64,000 nucleotides of DNA. Source: Alentia gelatinosa. Its lineage: Eukaryota; Annelida; Polychaeta; Phyllodocida; Polynoidae. The translations under genes and the position numbers were made by a program. Shown here one piece after another: positions 11,466 through 22,042 of this stretch (position 1 is its first letter; each line of letters starts with the position of its first letter). The notes below the pieces were generated by a model. It made no database searches. It saw only the letters and a list, made by a program, of their open reading frames with translations, and had not been told where the DNA came from. The DNA is taken from positions 3,526,623 through 3,590,622 of the forward strand of contig OX465592.1 of the NCBI GenBank assembly GCA_950022655.1, read 5' to 3'.

Positions 11466-11610
11466 TGGTGGAGACTTAGAGGCATGCTAGGTAGGTTATA
11501 AAGGCATGTCCTTCTTAAGTTTACGCGTAGTTTCCTTTTGGGAGATACTCAAATGCCGTATAGCTATCATGTATCACTTGCTACGACACAGCCAAGAGCC
11601 ATTGTCTCGG

Positions 11611-11678
11611 TCAAGGTCATAGTTAACCCTGACCTCACGTGCCGGTGTTTGGTAAATGACCTTGACGTTTGACCTTTG
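11611..11678. promoter_or_regulatory. Nuclear-receptor half-site cluster
   Basis: TCAAGGTCA (11611-11619) and TGACCTTGA (11658-11666) are an inverted pair of perfect NR5A/ERR-type extended half-sites; TGACCTTTG follows at 11670. Factor names come from consensus knowledge only. Confidence 0.45.
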
Positions 11679-11749
11679 CTAAGTTTTGGGTAATTCCACA
11701 TTACCTACCGAAGCGCCCTCTATACAGCGGCGTTAAAGTCGCTTTGTTT

Positions 11750-11960
11750 ACTCCGCGGAGTACGTCACCTGGCCCCCCCCCCCGCCTCCACACACCGCCC
11801 GCTAGATGGCGCCACCGCGCCCCCTGGTGGCGGGCGGGTTCAAGACGACCCACTTCCGGTTTGCCCGCCGATCTGTCTCCATTTTTGGTGGGCAGGGTGC
11901 GCTGCAAGCTTCCCGAAACTCCCACTAGGGGACTGGTCCTCAGAAGGCTCTGGAGACAAT
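11750..11960. promoter_or_regulatory. CTCF-like pair and ETS site in GC island
   Basis: CGCTAGATGGCGCCAC (about 11800-11815) and, inverted, GCGCCCCCTGGTGGCGG (11817-11833). The reverse complement of the second contains CCACCAGGGGGCGC, the standard bilaterian CTCF core. CACTTCCGGTTT (about 11850) is an ETS site. Two strong CTCF-like sites almost abut in opposite orientations. Confidence 0.6.
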
Positions 11961-12147
11961 CTTGGAGAATCTGAAGATGCTTTTTCCACATTCACAAATA
12001 AATAATAGCATCTTGTCATAGAAATATGCATCAAGGTTCAGTTGTGAGCCATGGCTAGGTTTTGATATTTGTTCAGAATGGAGTGTATAGTGTGTATCAT
12101 AAAATATAAAATATATATCTAGAGGGGAAAGGATATACATCTCAGAA

Positions 12148-12295
12148 GGGGTGAGGTATTTGGAAGGAAACTCATGAGATGAAAATAACCTATTCCTGTT
12201 CCATCGAGTTTGACCGTGTAGTAATTCACAAGCTGAGTGAATCACTATGCTTTGTTTGGGATTATTTTGCTGATCGAGAAATAGGACCCCAGAGA
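12148..12295. repeat. Family C foldback copy
   Basis: GGAAACTCATGAGATGAAAA, CATCGAGTTTGACCG and TAGTAATTCACAAGC ... GAGTGAATCACTA match 36195-36355. It keeps a degraded form of the common hairpin tip. Confidence 0.65.
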
Positions 12296-12329
12296 AACCC
12301 TCCGACATACCACCCCGCCTCCGTCAACT

Positions 12330-13475
12330 AAAGCCCTGTCCACCCATCCCCACCTGCCCACATCTCATCCACCCACCCCCGCCCGCCTACGTCCCGTCCA
12401 CCCACCCCCGCCCGCCCAAGTTCCGTCCGCCCACCCCCGCCCACCCAAGTTCCGTCCGCCCACCCCCGCCCGCCCAAGTTCCGTCCGCCCACCCCCGCCC
12501 GCCCAAGTTCCGTCCGCCCACCCCCGCCCGCCTACGTCCCGTCCACCCACCCCCGCCCACCTACGTCCCGTCCACCCACCCCTGCCCACCCAAGTTCCGT
12601 CCGCCCACCCCCGCCCACCTACGTCCTGTCCACCCACCCCCGCCCACCTACATCCCATCCACCCACCCCCGCCCGCCCAAGTTCCGTCCGCCCACCCCCG
12701 CCCACCTACGTCCCGTCCACCCACCCCCGCCCGCCCAAGTTCCGTCCGCCCACCCCCGCCCACCTACATCCCGTCTACTCACCCCCGCCCACCCAAGTCC
12801 CGTCCGCCCACCCCCGCCCGCCTACGTCCCGTCCACCCACCCCCGCCCACCTATGTCCCGTCCGCCCACCCCCGCCCGCCTACGTCCCGTCCACCCACCC
12901 CCGCCCACCTACGTCCCGTCCGCCCACCCCCACCCACCTACGTCCCGTCCGCCCACCCCCGCCCGCCTACGTCCCGTCTACTCACCCCCGCCCACCCAAG
13001 TTCCGTCCGCCCACCCCCGCCCGCCTACGTCCCGTCCACCCACCCCCGCCCACCTACGTCCCGTCCGCCCACCCCCGCCCACCTACGTCCCGTCCGCCCA
13101 CCCCCGCCCGCCTACGTCCCGTCCACCCACCCCCGCCCACCTACGTCCCGTCCACCCACCCGCACCTGCCTACGTCCCGTCCGCCCACCCCCGCCCGCCT
13201 ACGTCCCGTCCACCCACCCCCGCCCGCCCAAGTTCCGTCCGCCCACCCCCGCCCACCTATGTCCCGTCCACCCACCCCCGCCCACCTACGTCCCGTCCGC
13301 CCACCCCGGCCCGCCTACGGTCCGTCCACCCACCCCCGGCCACCTACGTCCCGTCCACCCACCCGCACCTGCCTACGTCCCGTCCGCCCACCCCCGCCCA
13401 CCAGTGTCCCGTCCGCCCACCCTCGCCCACCAGTGCCCCGTCCGCCCACCCCCGCCCGCCCACGTCCCGCCCATG
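12330..13475. repeat. 29-bp minisatellite, about 39 copies
   Basis: The unit contains CCCACCCCCGCCC, ACCTACGTCCCGTCC and a variable GCC/ACC or CAAGTTCCG segment. 29 is not a multiple of three, so three units (87 bp) encode a 29-residue period that stays open in several frames. The Pro-rich open frames here are therefore not genes. Confidence 0.9.
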
Positions 13476-13479
13476 TTAA

Positions 13480-13960
13480 CGACGGTGACGCTCGATCGAT
13501 GCCCCCGCACAGCGCCCCTACCGGCCGGCTCCGGGGTCATAGGTCACAGTGGCTGCGCATGCGTACTTCCCGGTCCATCCGTTAGATGGCGCGTCGGCGG
13601 ACGCTTTATGAACGCTGCCCTTCCCCACTTTGGCGCCGGCGCCGCCCGCCAGTTCTAACGAGTGCCGGCAGGGGGCGGGCGGGGGAGCGGGGGAGCGGGG
13701 GAGCGGGGGAGCGAGCGGGGGGGGAGCGGCGGCGGCGGAACCGGAAGTAGGGGCGGACCGGCAGCGGACGTTTGCCGCCGTTTTCCGAGGGCGATTTTTA
13801 TCCATTAGGCGGCGTCGACATTCACCCGACCAAATTCCCAGCGGCAATTTATAATGGCCGACGCTTCCCGCCACAGGCCCACTTCCGGCGACACTTCCGG
13901 TCGACGATCGGGCTGCCGGCGCGCCACCTGGTGATCCAGGCGGTGGCTGCTGTTTTGGGG
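13480..13960. promoter_or_regulatory. GC island with DR1, NRF1, CTCF and triple ETS sites
   Basis: GGGTCATAGGTCA (13534-13546) is a DR1 nuclear-receptor element. TGCGCATGCG (about 13554), CCGTTAGATGGCGCG (13579-13593, CTCF-like), AACCGGAAGT (about 13740), CACTTCCGGCG and CACTTCCGGTC (about 13880-13900) follow, with purine-rich GGGGGAGC repeats at 13675-13730. Candidate cis-regulatory island 1.9 kb from the homeobox exon. Confidence 0.5.
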
Positions 13961-14080
13961 GGCATTAATTAAACATTATCCACGCCCAATTAGGGAGCTC
14001 GGGGGGCCCGGCGCAGATGCTTTAATGGCTAATTAATGGTTGACCTAATTGAGCAGCTTATCATGTGTTTGTGGTGCCGA
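13960..14080. promoter_or_regulatory. TAATTA-rich block
   Basis: GCATTAATTAAAC, CCAATTAGG, TTTAATGGCTAATTAATGG and CCTAATTGAG lie within about 90 bp at the edge of the GC island. Dense TAATTA/CAATTA cores suggest homeodomain binding; this looks like a possible conserved non-coding element. Confidence 0.4.
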
Positions 14081-14401
14081 GGTTGTTATTGCCCTCTGCA
14101 AGCGGTGAGAAGCTCAGAACGGAGCAATTAACGTGAGTTAAGTCGAGCTGCAGTCAGCGTGCTTTCATTGAGTGGCGGTAGAGGTCGCTATTTGTTATTT
14201 CTATTATGGGCGCCCCAATGGTAAAAATGAGCTAGTATCAAAAATCGTAATGGTACGAATCTCAGACGAAGAAGTAAATCGTTGTACTACAGTTAGAGGT
14301 TTGTGTAAATAATTATTGGTCTGAATTGGTATGCAGTACTGCATCTTTACCATATCATCATTCTATTATATCATAAGATCTCATAAGCCCCCTACTCCTC
14401 A

Positions 14402-14541
14402 TTCTAATGGCGGGTGTTAAGCCGAATGGGCAGTGGGTACCATTTTTGTGTAAATCTTTGGTATGACCCGACCAGGGTTTAAACCCCTGATCTCCCATGC
14501 TCGAGGCGAACACCGCTACCACTTAGCCACCGAGCTCTTTG
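14402..14541 (-). mobile_element. tRNA-derived SINE
   Basis: On the minus strand, from 14541: GAGCTCGGTGGCTAAGTGG (box A TGGCTAAGTGG), then box B GGTTTAAACCC (pol III internal promoter), then a tail with ACCAAAGA, CTGCCCATTCGGCTT and AACACCCGCCATT. The copy at 52376-52509 (plus) shares head and tail. The head folds roughly like a tRNA but acceptor pairing is poor, so it is a SINE and not a functional tRNA gene. Confidence 0.75.
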
Positions 14542-14549
14542 GGGCATAG

Positions 14550-14760
14550 AGAGCAAGTAGAGAAGATATGAACGAGGCAAAGCGGAGTGAACATTCAAAC
14601 GAGTTGGAAAACAACGGCTTTGACCAAAAATAGTTGCTTTCTGTATTTATCTCATCCCTATACACACTAAAACGACACACAGGATATAGACCATTGAGAA
14701 TGGACTGCAATACTCATAAGGGCATGGAGAACGAGTTTCCAAGGAGAGACGAGGGTAGGA
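14550..14760 (+). repeat. Family D element
   Basis: GAACGAGGCAAAGCGGAGTG, TTTGACCAAAAATAG, TTGCTTTCTGTATTTATCTC, ACACACTAAAAC and GACTGCAATACTC, in the order found at 15115-15395, 18270-18530 and 45300-45605. Confidence 0.7.
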
Positions 14761-15114
14761 GAAGTGAGTCCTTATAATCGCTGGAGTCACGTCGAGGTAT
14801 TGATACAACACTCCTTATCAGCCAAGCCTGACCACATTGTGTTAATGTCAGATAACACACATGATTAAGTCAAATAAATGCTGTTCTCTATTAACACATG
14901 CTCCACCAATATTACCATTCATTATCTCAGTATGCCGACCAACCTCACGACCAGGCATTATGAGGCAACTGATAAGAAAATACTGTTTAATAAAAGCTAA
15001 TTAAATTCATATTAGTTAGCAAGATGGATGTCGATGTAAAATGGTGCACTTTTGTTAACAATTCTTTTGGAAATCTAGCATGATGTCTCAAGATGGTGTC
15101 CAGCCTACCTTGCC

Positions 15115-15395
15115 TTGCATAATGAAGAAGAAACCAAAGTCATCATTCTCTATGAGTTTGATGTGGAGTGATATGAACGAGGCGACAGCCGACTGAATAT
15201 GGAAAACGACGACTTTAACCCAAACGAGTTCCTTTACAAGTTGAGCTATTTATCTCACCCTGTACACACTAAAATAACGGACGAGACATATAGATATAGA
15301 CCATGGAGAATGGACTGCAATACTCGTAGGGGCATGAAGAAAGAGTTCCCAATGGTAAGACTATGGGACAAACATACCAGGCGTGAGATAATACA
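15115..15395 (+). repeat. Family D element beside the Mnx homeobox exon
   Basis: GTGATATGAACGAGGCGACA, ATTTATCTCACCCTG, ACACACTAAAATAACGG, CCATGGAGAATGG and GCGTGAGATAATA. It ends about 255 bp on the downstream (intron 2) side of exon 2. Confidence 0.7.
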
Positions 15396-15650
15396 CAGAG
15401 TAACCGCTTCACTCCCTTCGGGTGGGGGGCAAATTTCCAGTGGGGATATTCCAGTGGGGAGCCAATTTTTATTTTGGTATTCCAAGGTGGCGTGCAACCT
15501 TTTGTTTGGGTATCCACATAGAGGGGGGACTAGCATTTTTATACCTATCAATTTTGCAACAAAAATTGTGCCCCCTCCCCGACCATATTGAATGAGCGCT
15601 CCCTACCAGAGAATGTCCCGCGAGATCCCGTCAAGAAGCACGTGACCTAC

Positions 15651-15811
15651 CTGCGTCTCGGTGAGCATGAGCATGGTGGCCACCTCGAAGCGTTTGGGTC
15701 GTGAGAGATATTTGTTCATCTTGAACTGTCGCTCCAGTTCTAGAAGTTGTTGTGAGGTGAAGGCTGTGCGGGGGCGGCGGGTTTTACCCAGCAGGTTCGG
15801 CTGGCCGTTAC
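15651..15811 (-). CDS. Mnx: Mnx homeobox protein, exon 2 (homeodomain residues 1-44)
   Basis: 161-bp internal exon. The acceptor is a T-run followed by CAG at 15812 and the donor is CAG|GTAGGT at 15651/15650. Joining its first two bases to the last G of exon 1 gives a Gly codon and the linker [14 protein letters not shown], as expected for Mnx. The homeodomain follows from [16 protein letters not shown] through [14 protein letters not shown] to MLTETQ, the helix 1-2 region and the start of helix 3. The exon ends after homeodomain residue 44 in phase 0, a known intron position in Mnx and other ANTP-class homeoboxes. The DNA-contacting half (VKIWFQNRRMKWKR) must be on exon 3, for which I find no minus-strand match at 1-15650. 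Met at the FKMNKYL and ATMLML positions differs from the Leu/Ser I recall for vertebrate MNX1. Confidence 0.95.
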
Positions 15812-16004
15812 CTGAAAAAAATACACGAGACGGGTGAGAAAAACACAAGGATAATATAGTAAACAAAATAATAATAATAATTTTTTTTAGAAGATTAGGG
15901 AAGTCAGTTGTAACAAATACTATATTTGAAACAAACCCCTCAACTCTAAAAATTTAGAAATATAATATAGTAAAACGTGTTTACATTGTTGGGAGGGGTA
16001 CCGA

Positions 16005-16069
16005 GTTTGTTTGGATAAGAATATTCCACGAGGTTGTAGAGCAAGTGAAATATTTTTATCCAAACAAAC
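16005..16069. repeat. 65-bp hairpin
   Basis: GTTTGTTTGGATAAGAATATT against AATATTTTTATCCAAACAAAC. A weaker relative (GATAAAAATAT ... GTAGAGCGAG ... AATATTTTTACC) lies at 50367-50423; both share GTAGAGC in the loop. Confidence 0.65.
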
Positions 16070-17150
16070 AAGGTGTGAGAAGAAGTCCCAATAAGGTTAA
16101 CAAGTTTAATTGGTATCATATACCTATAAATGTCAAATTTTAATACAACACAATATCTCAACCTAATGATCATACGTCAAAAATGAAGGAAGGAAAAGGA
16201 AATCACGAGTAATAGCACAACATCTGAATGAATAAAAATTGTTTAGGTTCTTCCTAGACGATATTATGGTATTGGGGGAAATACATTGGTATTGGTGATT
16301 TTTGTTCTTGTTTTGGAGGGATTTCGCGGGAAGCTTTAAATAATTCCCTTTGAATATTTTAGCAACAGGTCATCTTGCTATTTCCTCAACGATCATGCAC
16401 CAAGTACTCCTACAAGGTGGAATGTTCATCCCGTATATGATAGACACAATATCATTGAGTTCCGTGACCATTAGGGATCAAATAATGCATAATGGTGACA
16501 TCATCTATCAACTAGAGAAGAATAACACAATTTTGAATTGGAAATCCAAGGCATCTTCCATATACAGCAAATATGACTTTCAATTAAAATATCTATATTT
16601 TTTCTTGATCATACTCTCATTTATAATTCGATAAGGTGGCTTAATGCTCTAGCTGCTTTGTGGGAATGTTCGTTTCCATTGGTTGATGAAAACGATGTAG
16701 ATTTTCCGAGTTCTCCTAAAAATTGATCGTCAATGACGTCAGTAGTCTTAAACGAGGCCCCTGTACCACGTGACCTCTATTCTAAGTGGGACTCTCGGAC
16801 TAGGAAATATCTCATGAACGTCATGTCTGCGAGGCAAGATCATCAACTTAAGATAAAGTTATCAGCAAAAAGACTTCCCGATGACATCCTCTAAAGAAAT
16901 TCCAATTTCTGACATTAATCGACAAGATTTAAAAGATGTGGTCAATATGATTAAGTAACATGGTTCCATGATCATTACATTCTACATATTGATCATTCTT
17001 TGCGAATCCAAATGATCGGAATAGTTTTAAATGACTAAGCAATGGATCAAACAATTTTGAACCTGCACCATTCATGAGTGGTTTAAATTGTATGTATTGA
17101 TAAAATCTTCCTGTATAAGAGCATTCGTTCACACTGATTTGAAATCATAT
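16070..17150. other. Mostly plain intron
   Basis: Contains a fragment of the GTTTCCATTGG MITE family at 16668-16740, a CRE TGACGTCA at 16734-16741 and an E-box CCACGTGACC near 16764. Nothing else recognised. Confidence 0.45.
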
Positions 17151-17159
17151 ACCCCCACA

Positions 17160-17250
17160 TCCGCGTACTAGGGCTGACTGCATTAGGATTACTTGCCTAC
17201 GACAAAGAAACGTTTCTTTGTCGCCAATGAAGGTACATCAATGTTCCAAA
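17160..17250 (+). repeat. Foldback fragment
   Basis: GCTGACTGCATTAGGATTAC, CCTACGACAAAG and AAGGTACATCAATGTTCC match 6055-6130 of the large foldback. Confidence 0.55.
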
Positions 17251-17579
17251 ATCGTTACATGTGCATTGGACTTTACAATGTCCTGGCAGATGATGGTGGA
17301 ACTAGCAATCGCTCTGTGCCCTCGCCAGTCTACGAGCTGCTCACTCTCCCCCCAGATCTTTCGCGGCGCTAGCGCTGGCTTTGTCTCTGCCCCAACCCAA
17401 AGCCTGTTTCCTCGGTATCCACTAAGGACAGGGGAGACCAGCGAACATTTCAGATTCAAAACAAGGCAACTGTCAACAGTTATACAAGTCAAACAACTCA
17501 CATATCATGAGTATGGAAATATGGGAATTGTTAAAGGAGCTTCACAGACAATCCAACTTTTTCTTTTTCAGACTTTTAT

Positions 17580-17665
17580 AATTTGAGTCCACAGTTGATT
17601 AGACTGCCCCCTCAAGTGAGCACATGTGTTATGTTTTCAAACAAAACCCTGCAACACATGAGGTG
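17580..17665. repeat. Dispersed repeat with CTCF-like core
   Basis: ACTGCCCCCTCAAGTGAGC, CACATGTGTTATG and TGCAACACATGAGGTGCTTT appear inverted at 31945-32035. The CTTGAGGGGGCAGT (reverse) is CTCF-like but intact only in this copy. Confidence 0.55.
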
Positions 17666-17669
17666 CTTT

Positions 17670-18260
17670 CCACTGTAGAAAGTAATCCAAGAGACTGTCT
17701 GGTTTGAAATAAATATTAACAGAAATGAGAGTATTCTATTTACCATACAAATATGTTCATCTCTGTTTGCAATTAGAACACAAAATACCCCCAAAAGCCC
17801 TCAGAATTTGGGATATTTCAAAAACTGGCGTAGGGGCCAGATTTGGGCCCAAACAGGTAGGTTGGGGCAGAGATACAAGTGACCGCAGGAAGAAGAGCGC
17901 AGGATCTCTGCTTGGAGAGTGCCAGCTGCTTACCCGGCGAGTGCTCGTTACATTGACATGATGCATGGAGCGAGCGAACTAGTGAGACTGAAACTTTCAG
18001 GGCCCTACCGGAACCACGTGACAGGCCGGAGTAGGAGCGACCATTAAAGCTGGGGGAGGGGTCAGGACATTGTCATTGGAAACAAATGAGTGTCTTGTAT
18101 AGAGAAGAGGGATGGAGGGTCTAAACACAGTCTGTGCCTGTTAATATGTCAGCTCCCCCGACCTAACACCATCAGCTTCATAATGCGACCAAAACACAAT
18201 TAAGTGTGTCGGGGATGGTTTAATTAACACGCCTTAGTCTAAACGATCAAAGGCATATCG
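17670..18260. other. Mostly plain intron
   Basis: One E-box AACCACGTGACA near 18015. No gene or repeat family recognised. Confidence 0.4.
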
Positions 18261-18269
18261 GACTAAAGA

Positions 18270-18530
18270 AGAAACCAACAAGTTTGATGCAGAGTGATAT
18301 GAACAAGGCAACAGCCGAGTGAATATCACTAGCATTCAAACGAGTTGGAGAATGACTTCTTTGACCAAAATGAGTTGCTTTCTGTATTTATCTCACCCCT
18401 GTACACACTAAAAGAATGGATGACGCACAAAATAAAGACCATGGAGAACGGACCGCAATACTCGTAGAGGCATGGAGAATGAGTTCCCAATGATAAGCCT
18501 ATGGACATTTATTCCAGGGATGAGATAAAA
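18270..18530 (+). repeat. Family D element
   Basis: AGAGTGATATGAACAAGGC, TTGACCAAAATGAG, TTGCTTTCTGTATTTATCTC, ACCCCTGTACACAC, AGACCATGGAGAACGG and GGATGAGATAAAATTC. Confidence 0.7.
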
Positions 18531-18660
18531 TTCACGGTGGCGCTATCGCCAGAATTGTGCTGGCGTGTATGTGAGATAATTTTGAATATATATCCGAAAT
18601 ATATAAATCCCTTCAAATCGTTCAAACGAGAAGTCTCAATATGTTGTAATTGTCCATTAA

Positions 18661-18864
18661 AAGCACATTTCCATTGGCCAACGAAAACGGCGGAGGTTTT
18701 TTAGTTCCCCTAAAAGCCCGTTTCCATTGGCAGTCACCGATCTACAGTCTGGAACCACCGACGGACCTTTAGCACTTCTGACGCAAAACCAGTCAATGGA
18801 AACAGACTTTAAGGGGATTTTAAAAAATCTCCGCCGTTTTCGTCGGCCAATGGAAACGGCCTTA
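18661..18864. repeat. Nested MITE pair, TTTCCATTGGC family
   Basis: Outer element: AAGCACATTTCCATTGGCCA with AACGGCGGAG, facing CTCCGCCGTTTTCGTCGGCC and AATGGAAACGGCCTT. Inner element (18713-18811) has related ends AAGCCCGTTTCCATTGGC and CAATGGAAACAGACTT and sits between the outer arms. One family member appears to have inserted into another. Confidence 0.7.
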
Positions 18865-19104
18865 TAGTGGGACATTACATTCTGAACCAATTCTGAATTG
18901 CAGGGTGGCCCACTTAATCGGGTACAATAAACAAGAAAAAGATTCGCTGTTTTGGGGATATTGATGAGAATTGCACGTGGAAGCTCCTTGAGAAGGATTC
19001 TAGGATTCTGTTATGTTTCCTTTGGCTTTTCAGAAAACACGGTTTATAGTGGTGTTATCATTGAGATTTCTACAAGGCACTCACAATATTTTCACTGTAT
19101 AATA

Positions 19105-19520
19105 CCTGGATTTATTTCACCCCTAGTATCTTTGTCCCATAAACCTAACATTTGGAATTCGTTCTCCATGCCCCTAGGAGTATTACAGTCTGTTGTGCAT
19201 GGTCTATGACGTCATATATTCTGTCCATCGTTCATTCTTTTAGTGTGTACAGGGTTGAGATAAATACAGAAAGTGACTCGTTTTGGTCAAAGTCGCTGTT
19301 CACCAACTCGTTTAGTATGCTACGCAATATTCACTCCGCTTTGCCTCGTTCATATCACTCCGCATCAAACTCGTTGTTAATGACGACTTTGACCAAAAGT
19401 TGTTGGTTCCTTCTTTAGGTCCTATGTGATATTCACTTGGCTTCGCCTCATTCATATCACTCTGGATCAAACCCGTGAAGAATGACAACTTTGACCAAAA
19501 CTTGTTGGTTTCTTCTTTAG
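19105..19520 (-). repeat. Family D element with duplicated hairpin (inverted)
   Basis: TTTCACCCCTAGTATC, TGGAATTCGTTCTCCATGCC, GTGTGTACAGGGTTGAGATA, then CACTCCGCTTTGCCTCG (about 19333) and CACTTGGCTTCGCCTCA (about 19436), each followed by ATATCACTC and TTTGACCAAAA. The hairpin module occurs twice. A CRE TGACGTCA lies at 19207-19214. Confidence 0.7.
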
Positions 19521-19759
19521 TCAGCGCTGAATGATGCTTTTAAGTGAATCCATTTAATCGTTTCTCTCAAACTGAAAATTCCGTGTGCATCTCACCATGG
19601 TGATTTGAGATTCAGAACCAGACTTTGAGCATGAACAAACACAGATTACACAGTTCTTGATGGTGTACTAAAAGACTTGAGCTGATTAAAAATCTTACCA
19701 AACATTCAATTTCTTTATGGCATTAGAAAAAAATCCACTGAGAAACTTTTAAACTGTGA

Positions 19760-20115
19760 AATATGTGCCCCGTGCCTCCAGCCCCCCATTTATCGCTCAG
19801 CGCGGGACGCGGATAGATGTCGGGGTTAATAATGTCACCCTGCGTTCATCTTCCATTTGGCAGACGACATTTTTAGAAGTTCAACGCGGATCGCGACACC
19901 GATATTTCCTCAGTCAACGCTGATTGTTCATGACTCACCGTAAATCAGCCTCTGAAATATTCAAAACGCCTCATTTCCCGCCACCCCGCTGACCCCGCCA
20001 TCCAGCCGGAACCGGAAGTCGTCGACAGGCGACATGCGCTCGACGCATGCGTGCCCAGCGTCTCGGAAGTCGGGAAAAATATGGCGGGCCTAAATTATGG
20101 GATGTCGTGGCCATT
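19760..20115. promoter_or_regulatory. GC island with ETS, NRF1 and unassigned motifs
   Basis: CAGACGACA (19861-19869, the TGTCGTCTG motif), AACCGGAAGTC (about 20010), GACGCATGCGTGC (about 20042), CAGCGTCTC (20056-20064) and ATGGCGGGCC (20081). Confidence 0.5.
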
Positions 20116-20680
20116 TCGAAGCTTAACATTAAAGGTATGATACGAAACTAAATCTGGCGAGGATTTTTGACTTTGTCATTGTCTATGAATAATTGATCTC
20201 TTTATGTATATGTTCTTCTTTGTTGATAGCGATGGATTGATCTGAAATGTTCCTATTGTAATAAAATTACAAGCCACATTCAAGACATGATGTGGAAAAT
20301 ATGTTGCATCGAAATAGAGATGCATTATAAATAGAGGGATATGAATGATATTAATAAGGTGTAACCCCCAAAAAAAAATAATAAAAAAGTATTCGTATGT
20401 GTTTTGTAATTTGGCTTCTTAATTTTCAGCTTTGTTATACTTAGTTTTCAGCCTAGTTTCTTTCCAAAAGAAAGTCTAAAACGATAATTTCTATTAATTG
20501 TCATACATAACAATATCCGCTGAAATGTATACAACTCACTAATGCGATATAAATATTGAACAAATATTTACGTGAAACATGTGAGTCGTTTTTAAGGCAA
20601 TGATGAGCATGGGTGCAAAACATAAAAACATTTCTCAGAGAAACATTTATATTCGTTAAAGTGGAGACACCATTAACCGA
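20116..20680. other. AT-rich plain intron
   Basis: No feature beyond a short A-run near 20370. Confidence 0.5.
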
Positions 20681-20684
20681 CATT

Positions 20685-21300
20685 CAGAATCTCCATCAGT
20701 CTCAGACGACATTCAGAATCTCCGTCAGTCTCAGACGACATTCAGAATCTCCGACAGTCTCAGACGACATTCAGAATCTCCATCAGTCTCAGACGACATT
20801 CAGAATCTCCGTCAGTCTCAGACGACATTCAGAATCTCCGTCAGTCTCAGACGACATTCAGAATCTCCGTCAGTACCAGACGACATTCAGAATCTCCGTC
20901 AGTCTCAGACGACATTCAGGATCTCCGTGAGTCTCAGACATTCAGAATCTCCGTCAGTCTCAGACGACATTCAGAATCTCCGTCAGTCTCAGACGACATT
21001 CAGAATCTCCATCAGTCTCAGACGACATTCAGAATCTCCGTCAGTCTCAGACGACATTCAGAATCTCCGTCAGTCTCAGACGACATTCAGGATCTCCGTG
21101 AGTCTCAGACATTCAGAATCTCCGTCAGTCTCAGATGACATTCAGAATCTCCGTCAGTCTCAGACGACATTCAGAATCTCCGTCAGTCTCAGACGACATT
21201 CAGGATCTCCGTGAGTCTCAGACATTCAGAATCTCCGTCAGTCTCAGATGACATTCAGGATCTCCGTCAGTCTCAGACATTCAGAATCTCCGTCAGTCTA
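20685..21300. repeat. 29-bp minisatellite, about 21 copies
   Basis: The unit contains CAGACGACATTCAGAATC and TCCGTCAGTCT. Shorter 25-26-bp units lacking ACGA recur at about 20930, 21105 and 21215, giving a higher-order period. Its CAGACGACA core equals the unassigned island motif. Confidence 0.9.
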
Positions 21301-21304
21301 ACAG

Positions 21305-21900
21305 CAGAAGACATTTTCCCCGCGTTTTATCATGCAGCCACACGGTCGCGCATGCGCCGCCGGAAGTGCCTATCGGCGCGGCTGTCATGGCGGGGGATAT
21401 GGCGACGCGTCGGCAAATAACGCGTACTTAATGACCTCTAATCACGGCCCCGCGCTGATTCCCGGTGTGCCGTAGGAAATAAGCCGCCCGCCGCCCATGT
21501 ACCAGCCGCCGCAGCGCCCTCTACCAGCGACGCGTGCCGCCACTTCCGGTGCGTCTGCCGGTGAATACGGAGCGCGCCGCGGTGCATTGTGGGAGGTGTT
21601 TGCAGTGCCATGTTTAATATGGCGGCGTTGGGCCGGTCACGTGGCCTCCAATATGGCGCCGGACAGGTCACGTGATATGTTCATTTCAATTTTCCCCGCG
21701 TGGCGGCGCCAGGGGTCGGGTGTTGATGTTTGGGGGAGGCGCGGCCATTGTTTGAGACCGGATTTATAACTAATCGTCACAAGGGGGCGCGTCGAGAGGC
21801 TAATTAATAACGGGAGCGGGTTGGGGGGGCGAGGGGGGGCGCGGGGGAAGGTGAAGTGGGTGTTGGTGGGGGGGGGGAGGCAGGGCGGGTAACCTGCCTC
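21305..21900. promoter_or_regulatory. GC island with NRF1, ETS, E-box and YY1 sites
   Basis: GCGCATGCGC (21348-21357, perfect), GCCGGAAGTGC (about 21360), CACTTCCGGTG (about 21540), AATATGGCGGCG (about 21617), GGTCACGTGGCC and GGTCACGTGATA (about 21637 and 21666), and a G-rich edge at 21815-21890. Confidence 0.5.
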
Positions 21901-22042
21901 CGTTCTATTTGGACGGGAGAAGTGGCGCTGCTTGCCACGGCCACTTAAGGGCTGATTCCACCAGCATGATGTTTTTTTGTCTCGCAAGGTCTTGTATCAT
22001 CTTGCCGTATCTTGGTGAATCGGGATAAATCTTTTCAGATCT

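Larger units (their letters stand above)
1..15650 (-). other. Mnx: Mnx intron 2, partial (runs off left edge)
   Basis: Starts at the exon 2 donor GTAGGT and continues to the window edge. I looked on the minus strand for the exon 3 signature (WFQNRR; plus-strand forms ending in GAACCA or AAACCA) and found none in a usable context. The intron is therefore at least 15.65 kb unless exon 3 is very diverged. Confidence 0.7.

Noticed and set aside
12365..13658. Long Pro-rich and Gly/Arg-rich open frames on both strands
   Set aside because: They are translations of a 29-bp minisatellite, open only because three units make 87 bp without stops; no domain or splice context.
14402..14541. True tRNA gene
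   Set aside because: Box A and B are present, but acceptor pairing is poor and the 3' tail is shared with a second copy, which fits a SINE.
15199..15591. 130-codon plus-strand open frame near the homeobox exon
   Set aside because: Mostly a family D repeat; related repeat copies elsewhere do not keep the frame.
1..15650. Mnx exon 3
   Set aside because: Searched the minus strand for the WFQNRR half of the homeodomain; apparent GAACCA/AAACCA hits (for example 8185, 10700, 11213) do not translate to it.
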